64,000 bases of DNA. Origin: a virus. The translations under genes and the position numbers were made by a program. The notes beneath the pieces are model-generated. The model had not been told where the DNA came from. It saw only the letters and a list, made by a program, of their open reading frames with translations, and did not search any database. Below, one piece after another: positions 54,677-63,578 of the stretch (the first letter of the stretch is position 1; each line of letters starts with the position of its first letter). Where the stretch lies: positions 1 to 64,000 of IMG/VR virus record IMGVR_UViG_3300020203_000008; one strand, 5' to 3'.

Positions 54677-55674
54677 AGAAGCTAAATGATTTTGCTGCTA
54701 ACTCCTACTCACAGTTTGGTGAGGATGGGATTATCCAGTACATCTTCTCGATCATTGGGGAGAAGTCGCGTAAGTGTGCAGAGTTCGGTGCCGGGGATGG
54801 AATTGGCTGCTCTAACACCAAGCTTCTCCGGGATCATGGATGGGAGGCGACTCTTGTTGAAGCTGACCCCGATCGGTTCGAGCAACTAGTCATTAATGCG
54901 CCTGAATCTCATTGCATCCCAGGCACGGTCACGCCCGGCAATATTAATTTACTAGTTGAAGGCGGATACGATTTTGTTTCCATTGACGTGGACGGCGATG
55001 ATTATGCCATCTTCGAAGCAATGGAGTCTGCCCCTCCCCCGAGGGTGGTCTGCATTGAATACAACGGGTCAATTCCGCCTCATGTAAATCTACGTCAGGC
55101 TAATCTCGGAGAAGGATTTGGTGCTTCTGCCGCTGCTTTGGTCGAGTTGGCTGTCGCCAAGAGATATGCATTTATAGGAATGACCAAAGGGAACCTGTTC
55201 TTTGTAATGCGAGACGAGCCACTATACGATTTTGAGGCTAATGACACTGATCTTGAATCACTATTTGATGGGTCTGATCTCGTCTATACGGTGAGCGACT
55301 ATCAGGGTAGGACATTGTTCGTAGGAGGGGATCTTCCTTGGGGAATGGCTGAACCCTTTGTGGGCGAGACAACAGGTGTCCCTACGCGTGTGGCTACTGC
55401 CAACATGGCAACCCTTAGGACGGCGTTTGAAGCGCGTTACGGAAACTCGGTCTTTCTACCGGCAGACTGGGAATTCAATCTTAGTGATACATTAGGTAGG
55501 GGTCCGGTTCTATTGAAAGAGATTCTTGAAGCTAGACCAGCACCACCTCTGGTCCTCATTGATGTCTCTAACCTAGGAGATAGTTGTAGATGGATCGAAG
55601 GAATGGCAATAACATTAGGATATAGATTCTTTGTAGGCAGCGGACTTGTTGCCTTAGTCTGGAGAGAACAATGA
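54673..55674 (+). CDS. SAM-dependent methyltransferase, FkbM-related
   Basis: 333 aa. NSYSQFGEDGIIQYIFSIIG and KCAEFGAGDGIGCSNTKLL with TLVEADPDRF are typical of this family; a C-terminal domain (about 210-333) is extra and unassigned. ATGA overlap with the fusion gene. Confidence 0.75.
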   Translation: MKKLNDFAANSYSQFGEDGIIQYIFSIIGEKSRKCAEFGAGDGIGCSNTKLLRDHGWEATLVEADPDRFEQLVINAPESHCIPGTVTPGNINLLVEGGYDFVSIDVDGDDYAIFEAMESAPPPRVVCIEYNGSIPPHVNLRQANLGEGFGASAAALVELAVAKRYAFIGMTKGNLFFVMRDEPLYDFEANDTDLESLFDGSDLVYTVSDYQGRTLFVGGDLPWGMAEPFVGETTGVPTRVATANMATLRTAFEARYGNSVFLPADWEFNLSDTLGRGPVLLKEILEARPAPPLVLIDVSNLGDSCRWIEGMAITLGYRFFVGSGLVALVWREQ

Positions 55675-56429
55675 GTGTCCCTGAAGTGTCTATCGTGATA
55701 CTTAGCTATTTCCATCCTGAAGTAACAGACGTTTGTCTCAGAACGCTTGAGCAGACGAATGGCTCCTATGAGGTGATCGTTGTTGACAATGGCAGCGACC
55801 CGGAAACGGTGGCGTCCCTAAACCAACACAAGGCAGATGGACGTATTGATGTCCTCGTTCTAGAGCCTCAGAACCATATGTTTTCTGAGGGCAACAACAT
55901 AGGTGTGCGTAATTCGAATTCAGCATCTAAGTACATATTGCTACTTAATTCTGACGTTGGATTCATTCGTCCTGACTGGCTGGAGAAGCAGTTGGCATGG
56001 ATGGAAGGAACGATCGTTCATAAGCCTACGATCTGGAATGCTCACCCAACGCAGCCGACGCCAGGTCCAAAGGACATTGTGTCTTACGGCTGGTCGCATG
56101 ACATCAATGTGGAAGGTAACGCGCGACCTGAAGGCTGGTGCATCATGTTCCGCCGTGAATGGTGGAAGGAGATGAGCACCGACTTCCCATGGTATTACGG
56201 ATTCGAAGAGATGGTTGCGGGACAGGCAAGGGCAGGGGCGCGAGTTGGCGTTCTGTTTAATTATGCACCCTACTGCATCCATCGGGAACAGGGTTCTAAG
56301 CCTGCCGTCGCTCCGGATATCAGGAATGCCCGCACTCCAGATATGACCGCTTGGTTTTCTGGTGTGAGAATCGAGACCATGGACTTTACCTTGGGTCCGA
56401 ATGAACACGATTCGTACTTGACTTGGTAG
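55671..56429 (+). CDS. family 2 glycosyltransferase
   Basis: 252 aa. VSIVILSYFHPEVTDVCLRT, VIVVDNGSDPETVA, ILLLNSDVGFIRPDWL (DxD variant NSDV) and RREWWKEMSTDFPWYYGFEE. Classical GT2. Confidence 0.82.
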   Translation: MSVPEVSIVILSYFHPEVTDVCLRTLEQTNGSYEVIVVDNGSDPETVASLNQHKADGRIDVLVLEPQNHMFSEGNNIGVRNSNSASKYILLLNSDVGFIRPDWLEKQLAWMEGTIVHKPTIWNAHPTQPTPGPKDIVSYGWSHDINVEGNARPEGWCIMFRREWWKEMSTDFPWYYGFEEMVAGQARAGARVGVLFNYAPYCIHREQGSKPAVAPDIRNARTPDMTAWFSGVRIETMDFTLGPNEHDSYLTW

Positions 56430-56439
56430 TGGAGGAATA

Positions 56440-57042
56440 ATGGGATACGAAGTTCTAGCTGAACGATACGAGATGCTCTGCAAGTCTGAGGGCGTCTACT
56501 CAGATATCAATGAGCATTTGCCCACATTTGTAGAGGCAGTCAAGGAGGTTGACGCCAAGAAGGTAATCGAACTTGGTACGCGATATGGGGTCTCCACCAT
56601 TGCGTGGCTGTATGCCCTTAAGGACCAAGGTGATCTCTGGGCTGTGGATTGCAGCTTTCCCGTAGCATCACCGCAGTACCCAGACACGAATCTCCTGGAT
56701 CCTCAGGGGCCGCTAGGAGTTATGCCGCACTGGGTCTTCCTGCTTGGCTATGACACACAGCAGGCGATATTGGATGCTCTGCCTCAAAAAGTAGACATCG
56801 TGTTCATTGACACAAATCATGTCTACGAGGAGACGCTTGTGGAGCTTGATCTCTATTATCAGCGGGTACGTAAGGGTGGACGAATCTTCCTCCATGACAC
56901 CGCTATCGAGACAACGGGCAATGCTACCGCTCCGCAGCCTCCTTATCCGGTCCGAACGGCAATGCAGGAATTCTGCGAGAAGAACGATCTTAAGTTCTCC
57001 AACGTGGATAACTGCATGGGCCTTGGTACCATTTACTGCTAA
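56440..57042 (+). CDS. class I SAM methyltransferase (Methyltransf_24/CmcI-like)
   Basis: 200 aa. KKVIELGTRYGVSTIAWLYA, DLWAVDCSF, VDIVFIDTNHVYEETLVELD and GRIFLHDTA match the small O-methyltransferases related to cephalosporin hydroxylases. AGGAATA precedes the ATG. Confidence 0.78.
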   Translation: MGYEVLAERYEMLCKSEGVYSDINEHLPTFVEAVKEVDAKKVIELGTRYGVSTIAWLYALKDQGDLWAVDCSFPVASPQYPDTNLLDPQGPLGVMPHWVFLLGYDTQQAILDALPQKVDIVFIDTNHVYEETLVELDLYYQRVRKGGRIFLHDTAIETTGNATAPQPPYPVRTAMQEFCEKNDLKFSNVDNCMGLGTIYC

Positions 57043-57281
57043 TGAAGAAATGCTACCGAGTCATTGCCGTATGGCAGGAACCTGTTTTTCTGAGACGTTT
57101 CCATCTTGTCATGACGTTTCTGTTTCTGGTGTTGCTCCCGATAGCGTTGGTTACGGGGCTTTCTAAGTCTGTTCCTTTTCTGGTTTTTCTTAGTCTTTGG
57201 GCTCTTGTGGCGGGGCATTGGTCGGCCTGGCAATCTGCCAGAGTAGAGGTAAAACAAGATGATCAAGCGAAAGGTGATTAA
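57042..57281 (+). CDS. small membrane protein
   Basis: 79 aa with two hydrophobic helices (VMTFLFLVLLPIALVTGL, VPFLVFLSLWALVAGHW) and a charged tail. TAATG overlap. It may anchor the glycan enzymes to the membrane; that is inference. Confidence 0.55.
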   Translation: MKKCYRVIAVWQEPVFLRRFHLVMTFLFLVLLPIALVTGLSKSVPFLVFLSLWALVAGHWSAWQSARVEVKQDDQAKGD

Positions 57282-58243
57282 TGGATAAGATTCTTGTAGC
57301 AGGGGCGGGAGGGTTCATAGGTGGACATCTAGTTGCCAACCTTCTTTCTAAAGGCATAGAGGTCGTCGCTGTGGACGTAAAGGATTTTTCGAAGTGGTAT
57401 CAGAGATTCCCTGACGTTGATAATAGGATTCTTGATCTCTCCTTAATGGAGGCTTGTTATGAAGCAGTCAAAGGTGTAGATGTAATTTATAATCTAGCTG
57501 CCGATATGGGCGGAATGTTGTTCATTGAGACCCATAAGGCTGAGTGCATGCTTAGCGTATTAATTAATACCCATCTAGTGCAAGCAGCTAGTGATGCTAA
57601 TGCCAAGTTCTTCTATGCTTCATCAGCCTGTGTTTACGCTGCCGATAAGCAGACTGATACGGATGTCACGGCTCTGAAAGAAGAAGACGCCTATCCCGCT
57701 ATGGCCGAGGATGGCTATGGCTGGGAGAAGTTGTTCTCTGAACGTATGTGCAGGCATTTTCGTGAAGACTTCGGATTAGATACTCGCGTTGCAAGATTCC
57801 ATAATGTCTTCGGCCCCAATGGGACTTATGAAGGTGGCCGTGAGAAAGCTCCAGCCGCCATATGCCGGAAGATTATCGAGTGTAAGCTGTCCGGGAATCA
57901 TGAGATAGAGATTTGGGGAGACGGCAACCAGACCCGTAGCTTTATGTTCATTAGTGATTGCATTGAGGGCATTAATAGAATTATGGAAAGTCAGGTAGTT
58001 GATCCTATTAATCTTGGTTCTCATGAATTGGTTAGCATTAACCAACTAGTAGATATCGTTGAAGATATAGCGGAAATCAAGGTCAAGAGGAACTATGACT
58101 TGACTGCACCTCAGGGGGTTCGTGGTCGCAATAGCGACAACACGATGATCCTGCGCGAGTTGGGTTGGCAGCCGGAGATCTCCCTGCGGGAAGGCATGGA
58201 GAAGAACTACCGTTGGATTTATAATCAGATCGTGTCGAAGTAA
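57281..58243 (+). CDS. NAD-dependent epimerase, GDP-mannose 3,5-epimerase-like
   Basis: 320 aa extended SDR. LVAGAGGFIGGHLVANLL, NLAADMGGMLFIETH, FYASSACVYA and GYGWEKLFSERM (YxxxK variant), then FHNVFGPNGTYEGGREKAPA. The AADMGGM and GREKAPAA phrases are characteristic of GDP-mannose-3,5-epimerase-type enzymes. It would supply an altered nucleotide sugar to the island's transferases. Confidence 0.82.
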   Translation: MDKILVAGAGGFIGGHLVANLLSKGIEVVAVDVKDFSKWYQRFPDVDNRILDLSLMEACYEAVKGVDVIYNLAADMGGMLFIETHKAECMLSVLINTHLVQAASDANAKFFYASSACVYAADKQTDTDVTALKEEDAYPAMAEDGYGWEKLFSERMCRHFREDFGLDTRVARFHNVFGPNGTYEGGREKAPAAICRKIIECKLSGNHEIEIWGDGNQTRSFMFISDCIEGINRIMESQVVDPINLGSHELVSINQLVDIVEDIAEIKVKRNYDLTAPQGVRGRNSDNTMILRELGWQPEISLREGMEKNYRWIYNQIVSK

Positions 58244-58275
58244 CTTTTGTCCTCCTAAAAAATACGGAATGTGAT

Positions 58276-58920
58276 ATGTCCACTCAGAACGACATTGATC
58301 GTCTTAACAAAGAAGATGGCCTGGTTCCAGTACGTCTTCCTTCCGGTGGCTCCTTTTTCGTCCATGATCGTGAGCTGGGATATTTCAACGATCGACGTGA
58401 CCGGTACCTTAAAGACAACCACTTCGTTAATGTCTCGGACTTTCAGGATCTAGACCGTTTGATCATTGCTGAGATGCTTACTCAGCGATGGGGAATGTGG
58501 ATCTCTTCGAAGCGTGATTACTGGGGAGATCCGGTAGATGAGAACCAGTATCAGAAAGCTCTGAAGGAGCACTCGGCTGAGATCCGTCAGCTAAAGAAGG
58601 CTCTCGGTCTCGACAAAGAAACGCGAGACAAAGTAAAGGGTGAAGATTCGGTAGATGCCTACATCCGGTCTCTGCGTCAGCGAGCCAAAGAGTTCGGTGT
58701 CATGCGGAATCAGCAGGCTGCTAAGGCAATCGAGCTTATTAATGACGTGAAGGCTCGGGCTATTCTCTGGTCAAACTGCGATGAGCAGGAGAAAATCCAG
58801 CAGGGTTGTACCTCAGATCAGGTCATTCAATGGATCCTTGATGATGTGATCCCTGAATTCGATGAAATCGATACCAAGTTTAAGCAGGGAACGCAAACGT
58901 ACTGGGTTCGTGATCAGTGA
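58276..58920 (+). CDS. hypothetical protein upstream of terminase
   Basis: 214 aa, charged and helical, with coiled coil near 105-120 (EHSAEIRQLKKALGLDKETR) and a central RQRAKEFGVMRNQQAAKAIE. Genes in this place in actinophages often belong to the packaging module; a DNA-binding or adaptor role is inferred from position. Confidence 0.6.
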   Translation: MSTQNDIDRLNKEDGLVPVRLPSGGSFFVHDRELGYFNDRRDRYLKDNHFVNVSDFQDLDRLIIAEMLTQRWGMWISSKRDYWGDPVDENQYQKALKEHSAEIRQLKKALGLDKETRDKVKGEDSVDAYIRSLRQRAKEFGVMRNQQAAKAIELINDVKARAILWSNCDEQEKIQQGCTSDQVIQWILDDVIPEFDEIDTKFKQGTQTYWVRDQ

Positions 58921-58926
58921 GCTTAT

Positions 58927-59487
58927 ATGGCTAATGATCCGCGTCTGAGTGTTTTCTTGAGTTTGAATGCCGAGGGCCGCAAGGTCCCCTGGCAGGAACG
59001 CGTCAAGCTGATTCATGATGTTTTCCCTTCTACCACACAGATGGACTGGCGGAAGGCATTCAATGACATAGATCTATTTGGTCGAATCCTTCGTGACATC
59101 CTGAAGGTAGATCAGACTTCGCCTGGTCGTAGTGGGCCTCGTCCAGTGCTTGACCGCAAGAAGGCAACAGAACGCCTTCGCCAATTCATGGGCGCTGACT
59201 TTTCGGATGCCATATTTGCTCAGGCATTCCGAGAGCTTTGTGGAGACAAGTCTGTCCGTGGTGTTGCAGCCAAAACTGGACTTGAGAAGACGATGGTCCA
59301 GAATCTGTTAACGGGAAAGCGACAGCCTGACGTTCAAATTATGGAACAGGTTGCGGAATCTTTTAAGAAGGATCCGTCTTACTTCTTTGAATATCGTGTT
59401 GCCTACGTGCTTGCAGCTCTAGGTGACAAAATGGCTGGTGCTCCAGAGATGACAGTGGATCTCTACAAAAGATTAAGGGGATCGTAA
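58927..59487 (+). CDS. helix-turn-helix protein, candidate small terminase subunit
   Basis: 186 aa. The C-terminal region KSVRGVAAKTGLEKTMVQNL followed by LTGKRQPDVQIMEQVAESFK reads as a Cro-like helix-turn-helix. It ends one base into the large terminase start. DNA recognition plus this location fit a small terminase; no oligomerisation domain is evident. Confidence 0.6.
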   Translation: MANDPRLSVFLSLNAEGRKVPWQERVKLIHDVFPSTTQMDWRKAFNDIDLFGRILRDILKVDQTSPGRSGPRPVLDRKKATERLRQFMGADFSDAIFAQAFRELCGDKSVRGVAAKTGLEKTMVQNLLTGKRQPDVQIMEQVAESFKKDPSYFFEYRVAYVLAALGDKMAGAPEMTVDLYKRLRGS

Positions 59488-62400
59488 TGGGCGTTATTGA
59501 GGATCTATCTGAGGAAGAAGCGTATCTTTGGGCCATTTTGCAGGATGAATCGGGTTTGGATGTGGCTGAGTTTACATGGCATGATCCTGAGCAAGATGAT
59601 GGTTGCTGGCGAGCTTGGGCTTTTCAGTGGTCATGGTTTAGGGATACCTCACCGCTACAGATAGATCAGTCGGCGAGATCAATTGGCAAGTCTTTGTCAA
59701 TTAAGCTTCGGGCTTTTGTTTTTCCCTTTATACACCCTGGACAGGAGATGGTTATTACGGCTCCAGAAGGAGTACATATTGATGCCATCACCGATATTAT
59801 TGAGACTCAACTCATCTCTACGCGCCTATCTTTAGAGATGTTGCGGGGTGGTCGGTTGTCTTTTAAACATAAACCTTTTCATGTGAACTTCCAAAATGGA
59901 TCTCGTATTATGGGAAGGATTCCTCAGCGGTCTGGAGTGGGAGTGAAGGGTGTCCACCCTATCTGGCTAGAGCTTGACGAAGCGTCCGATTATCCTTCAG
60001 ATGGCTGGACGGAATTGATGGAAACCCTAAAGCGGGGGCATAAGGGAGCTGTGTGGCGTTGTCATGGCGTTACAAGAGGTGTGAGAGATAAGCACTATTA
60101 CAGGTTTACTGCTGATCCTAATACGCAATGGCGAGTACATAGATATAGCAGTATGTGGCGTCCTACTTGGACTGATGAGGAACGTCAAGAAAAGATTATG
60201 CAATATGGGAGTAAGGATGATCCTGATTATAGAAGGAATATCTTAGGACTTCATGGCGATAGTGTTTCTCCGATTTTTGTTCTCTCTCGGCTAATGAACT
60301 GCGTCGATGACGATAAAGAGTCAGATTATAACGCAGACGAATATCAATTCTTTAAAATTAATGATTCGCTACTTGCTGAGCAGAATGTAGATATTATCCA
60401 GCTTCTGGACTTTCCGCCTTATCACTTAAGTAAGTACAATACCTTTTGGGTGGGGATGGATGTAGGTATGACTAACCATCCGTCCGAGATTTTGATTTTT
60501 GCGGAAGAATTGCTGAAGCCATCAAGTGAAGAATATAAGACTCTTAAACGTCTGGGTAAAGCGATTTCTATTGAGGGGAAACCTCGCCTCAAACTCGTAA
60601 CGAGAATCAATCTGACCCGTATTGCTACTCCTGATCAGGTGAGAGCAATGCTATGGGTCATTGACTTCTATAAGCCACGGGCGTTTTCTCTTGACAAGAT
60701 GCAGCCGGTGAGTGAACCCGTTCTGACTCCTTCGGGTTGGGTGCCAATTGGAAGTCTGTCCGAGGGTGATCTCGTTATTGGGTCGGACGGTGCAGCTACA
60801 AAGGTCGTAGGGGTATTCCCGCAGGATGATCGTCGTGTCGTTCGTGTGACTTTTTCTGATGGTTCTTCGACGCGGTGTGGGCCGGAGCATTTGTGGACTA
60901 TCAAGCTTCGTAAGCGTCGTTGTGTTGAATCAATGTCTGTAACGACGGGGCAGATGATGGAACTGGCCCGTCGTTATGGTTCTTCGAAGATTACGATTCC
61001 CTTATTGTCGGGTCCTGTGGAATACGAACAGGGGCCTGAATTACCAATCGATCCCTACGTGTTAGGTTGCTTGCTAGGTGACGGTAATCTGCGCCTCAAC
61101 GGCATCAGGTTTTCTAGTGTGGACGAGGAAATCTTAGATAATATGCGAAGCCGTCTTCCCGAGGGTTTTGAGGTGAAACATACAGATCGCTGTAACTATA
61201 TTGTGAAAGCAGATGGATGGAGGCATGAACGGAATTCTAAGGGACAGTTCTGCCATCGCAATCCAATCCTTGATGTCCTACGTGATCTTGGTTTGGCTGG
61301 TACTCATTCGTGGGATAAATTTATCCCTGAAGTATATTTGCGAGCTACACCCGATGAACGTCTTGAATTACTTCGCGGCCTGATGGACACGGACGGCTAT
61401 TGCAGTGTGCAAAATGATGGTTGCACTATTGCCATAAGGTTGTCATCAGAAACGATGATTCGTCAGATTGGTGAGTTGGTGCAATCATTGGGTGGTGTGA
61501 CTAGGTTTCGGGATTTCACTACATCTTGTAATGGTAAGGCTGGGCGGCACGGATATCAGGTTACGATGGGTCTTCCTGTGGGAGTCAATCCGTTTCGTTT
61601 GAGCAGAAAGCGAGATGCCGTTATTCCACGTAGGCGTGCAATTACTCGCCACTTGGAAGCCATTGATCCGCAACCAGATGAGCAGTCTGTTTGTATTCGG
61701 GTGGCGGCAGAAGACGAGTTGTATGTCACTCGCGACCATATCCTTACCCATAATACCGGAATTGGACTTCCTCTTTTCCAGGAGCTTCAAGATAAAAACC
61801 GTCAGGCTGGAACTGTTGTAAAGGGTTATGGTTTCTCCGAGAAGCGTCTTGTTGGGTTCGATGAATCGATTGAAGTCGAAGAGGGTATTAGTAATGATGA
61901 TCTGGCCAAAGAGGCTGGTATCATGCGTAATGTAGTTGAGTATGCTTGTGTAGATGAAGAAACTGAGTTGTTGACTAGGCGAGGATGGAAACATTATCAA
62001 GAAGTAATAGAAAACGAAGATATATACACTTTGGATTGGCATTCACAGAAAGGCGAATGGGTTCCTGTTGAGAAGATTCTTCAATATGAGGGTTCGCATC
62101 CAGTTCGCCATATACGTACTCGTTGTTTTGATGCCGTGACAACACTTAATCACCGATGGTGGACGGAACGTTATGATCCTTATTCCAAGAAGCGAATTCG
62201 AGAGTGGAGAACAACAGATACGCTGCGAGCCGCATCGTCTATTCCTTTGAGGGCAGAGCCGGGAAGTAATCCTATTGAGTCTATTTATAGTGATTCGCTT
62301 GTCGAACTAGTCGCTTGGTTCTGGACGGAAGGTCACTTCAGAAGAGGGCGTAAATCCTTCTGTGGTGCAGGGCTAGCTCAGTCTGAAGATGTCAATTCTG

Positions 62401-63191
62401 TTTATGTTAAGAGAATACGCGAATGTATCGAGGAAGTATTTGATAAAAAAGATTGGCGACAATCCTCAAGAAATGGGATGGTTGAATGGCATTTGTCTGC
62501 TGTTGCGGCACGATTTCTTAACCAATATGTAACGGCCTATGAAAAGATTGTTCGACCTGAGTTTATTGCTTCTCTTACTTTAGAACAACTCAATTTGTTT
62601 ATTGAAACTTCAATTGATGCTGATGGATGGCGTCAAGTTGATGGAGCTAAGCTGGGTCAGTCTTCTCTGGATCGTTTACGATCTTTTGAAATGGCGTGTG
62701 TATTAGCGGGTAGATCTATTCATACTTGGCAGCGATCCGATCTTACAGGATGGGTAACTACTCTGCTAGTTCGAGATAACGTTACCCCCATTTCGACTTG
62801 TAAGATTTCGAGAAATGTTGAAGTGAGAACCCTCGACTACAATTATTCTGGAATTGTTTGGTGCCCACGGTCTCGTAACAATACTTTTTTGGCTCGTCGG
62901 AATGGTTCCATCTATTACACGGGAAATACAGATAAGCTTCGATTGCTGGTGGATGAGAAGCGTCTCTGGTTACCATGGGACGAAGATCTTATTGCTGAAT
63001 ATCAAGGACAGACCTACAAGGTTGTTCGATCAGCTATGAATCAATATGGGAAGAAAGAGTTCAGTCAGGGTAAGTTCCACGCGTTAGATGCTTCTCGAAT
63101 GGCTATCTTGGGATGGGCTCAGTATCAGATTGAGGAGATGATGGGCGAGAAAAATAAGGTTGAACCGGTCCTAGAACGCTTCGGACTTTAA
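59487..63191 (+). CDS. terL: terminase large subunit containing two inteins
   Basis: The 1234-aa precursor splits into exteins 1-404, 757-820 and 1148-1234, together 555 aa, the normal terminase size. Walker A is SARSIGKS (62-69), Walker B IWLELDEAS (159-167), and the nuclease domain includes FWVGMDVGMTNHPSE. Joined, the first two exteins read FSLDK-TGIGLPLFQEL, a conserved nuclease motif, and the second junction reads VVEYA-TDKLRLL. TerL cuts and pumps DNA into the procapsid. Function requires both inteins to splice. Confidence 0.9.
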   Translation: MGVIEDLSEEEAYLWAILQDESGLDVAEFTWHDPEQDDGCWRAWAFQWSWFRDTSPLQIDQSARSIGKSLSIKLRAFVFPFIHPGQEMVITAPEGVHIDAITDIIETQLISTRLSLEMLRGGRLSFKHKPFHVNFQNGSRIMGRIPQRSGVGVKGVHPIWLELDEASDYPSDGWTELMETLKRGHKGAVWRCHGVTRGVRDKHYYRFTADPNTQWRVHRYSSMWRPTWTDEERQEKIMQYGSKDDPDYRRNILGLHGDSVSPIFVLSRLMNCVDDDKESDYNADEYQFFKINDSLLAEQNVDIIQLLDFPPYHLSKYNTFWVGMDVGMTNHPSEILIFAEELLKPSSEEYKTLKRLGKAISIEGKPRLKLVTRINLTRIATPDQVRAMLWVIDFYKPRAFSLDKMQPVSEPVLTPSGWVPIGSLSEGDLVIGSDGAATKVVGVFPQDDRRVVRVTFSDGSSTRCGPEHLWTIKLRKRRCVESMSVTTGQMMELARRYGSSKITIPLLSGPVEYEQGPELPIDPYVLGCLLGDGNLRLNGIRFSSVDEEILDNMRSRLPEGFEVKHTDRCNYIVKADGWRHERNSKGQFCHRNPILDVLRDLGLAGTHSWDKFIPEVYLRATPDERLELLRGLMDTDGYCSVQNDGCTIAIRLSSETMIRQIGELVQSLGGVTRFRDFTTSCNGKAGRHGYQVTMGLPVGVNPFRLSRKRDAVIPRRRAITRHLEAIDPQPDEQSVCIRVAAEDELYVTRDHILTHNTGIGLPLFQELQDKNRQAGTVVKGYGFSEKRLVGFDESIEVEEGISNDDLAKEAGIMRNVVEYACVDEETELLTRRGWKHYQEVIENEDIYTLDWHSQKGEWVPVEKILQYEGSHPVRHIRTRCFDAVTTLNHRWWTERYDPYSKKRIREWRTTDTLRAASSIPLRAEPGSNPIESIYSDSLVELVAWFWTEGHFRRGRKSFCGAGLAQSEDVNSVYVKRIRECIEEVFDKKDWRQSSRNGMVEWHLSAVAARFLNQYVTAYEKIVRPEFIASLTLEQLNLFIETSIDADGWRQVDGAKLGQSSLDRLRSFEMACVLAGRSIHTWQRSDLTGWVTTLLVRDNVTPISTCKISRNVEVRTLDYNYSGIVWCPRSRNNTFLARRNGSIYYTGNTDKLRLLVDEKRLWLPWDEDLIAEYQGQTYKVVRSAMNQYGKKEFSQGKFHALDASRMAILGWAQYQIEEMMGEKNKVEPVLERFGL
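60699..61754 (+). other. intein 1 in terL, class 3 type with LAGLIDADG endonuclease
   Basis: Residues 405-756 (352 aa). It starts Met-Gln-Pro-Val-Ser-Glu-Pro-Val-Leu-Thr, without Cys or Ser at position 1, and ends THN before Thr757. The diagnostic class 3 triad is present: Trp in CGPEHLWTIK, Cys in SVCIRVAAEDELY, Thr at +1. The endonuclease has VLGCLLGDGNL and LLRGLMDTDGY. The exact first residue could shift by one or two. Confidence 0.82.
61947..62927 (+). other. intein 2 in terL, class 1 type with LAGLIDADG endonuclease
   Basis: Residues 821-1147 (327 aa). It starts with Cys (CVDEETELLTRRGWKHYQEV), contains TLNHRWW as block B, ELVAWFWTEGHF and FIETSIDADGW as endonuclease motifs, and ends YYTGN before Thr. 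Glycine replaces the usual penultimate His. It is AT-richer than intein 1, suggesting a separate origin. Confidence 0.85.
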
Positions 63192-63215
63192 CTAACCCTT
63201 AGGAAGGTCGATCAA

Positions 63216-63578
63216 GTGGAAGATGAAGTGTTTAAACTGGAATCACCTGGTAGAGAACCCATACGAATTACGAAGAACAGTTCTCTCTCCTCTGAACTTG
63301 ACGGATATCGCAAGGAGATCGACGGATATCGCAAGGAGATGTGTGAGCTTGGTGCCCGTGATCCTTCTGATGTCTTCCAGAGAATTGCTGGTTGGGCTGC
63401 ACGGGTCAGTGATATCAGGGCCACTGTTTATCGGGATGAGTCTCGTAGATCTACAGCGTTCAGAACCAGAGACATAGATCCATTTTTGGATCAGTGCGAT
63501 TTCCAGTTTAAGGTCTGGTCGAGAATTCAGGCTGTTAGAGAAATGGAGTACAAGTTGACCGGTGGAGGCCAGATTTAA
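63216..63578 (+). CDS. hypothetical protein between terL and portal
   Basis: 120 aa from GTG 63216. Charged, helical. A 21-base tandem duplication (63300-63341) gives LDGYRKEIDGYRKEM. Position suggests a packaging or head accessory; no motif. Confidence 0.6.
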   Translation: MEDEVFKLESPGREPIRITKNSSLSSELDGYRKEIDGYRKEMCELGARDPSDVFQRIAGWAARVSDIRATVYRDESRRSTAFRTRDIDPFLDQCDFQFKVWSRIQAVREMEYKLTGGGQI

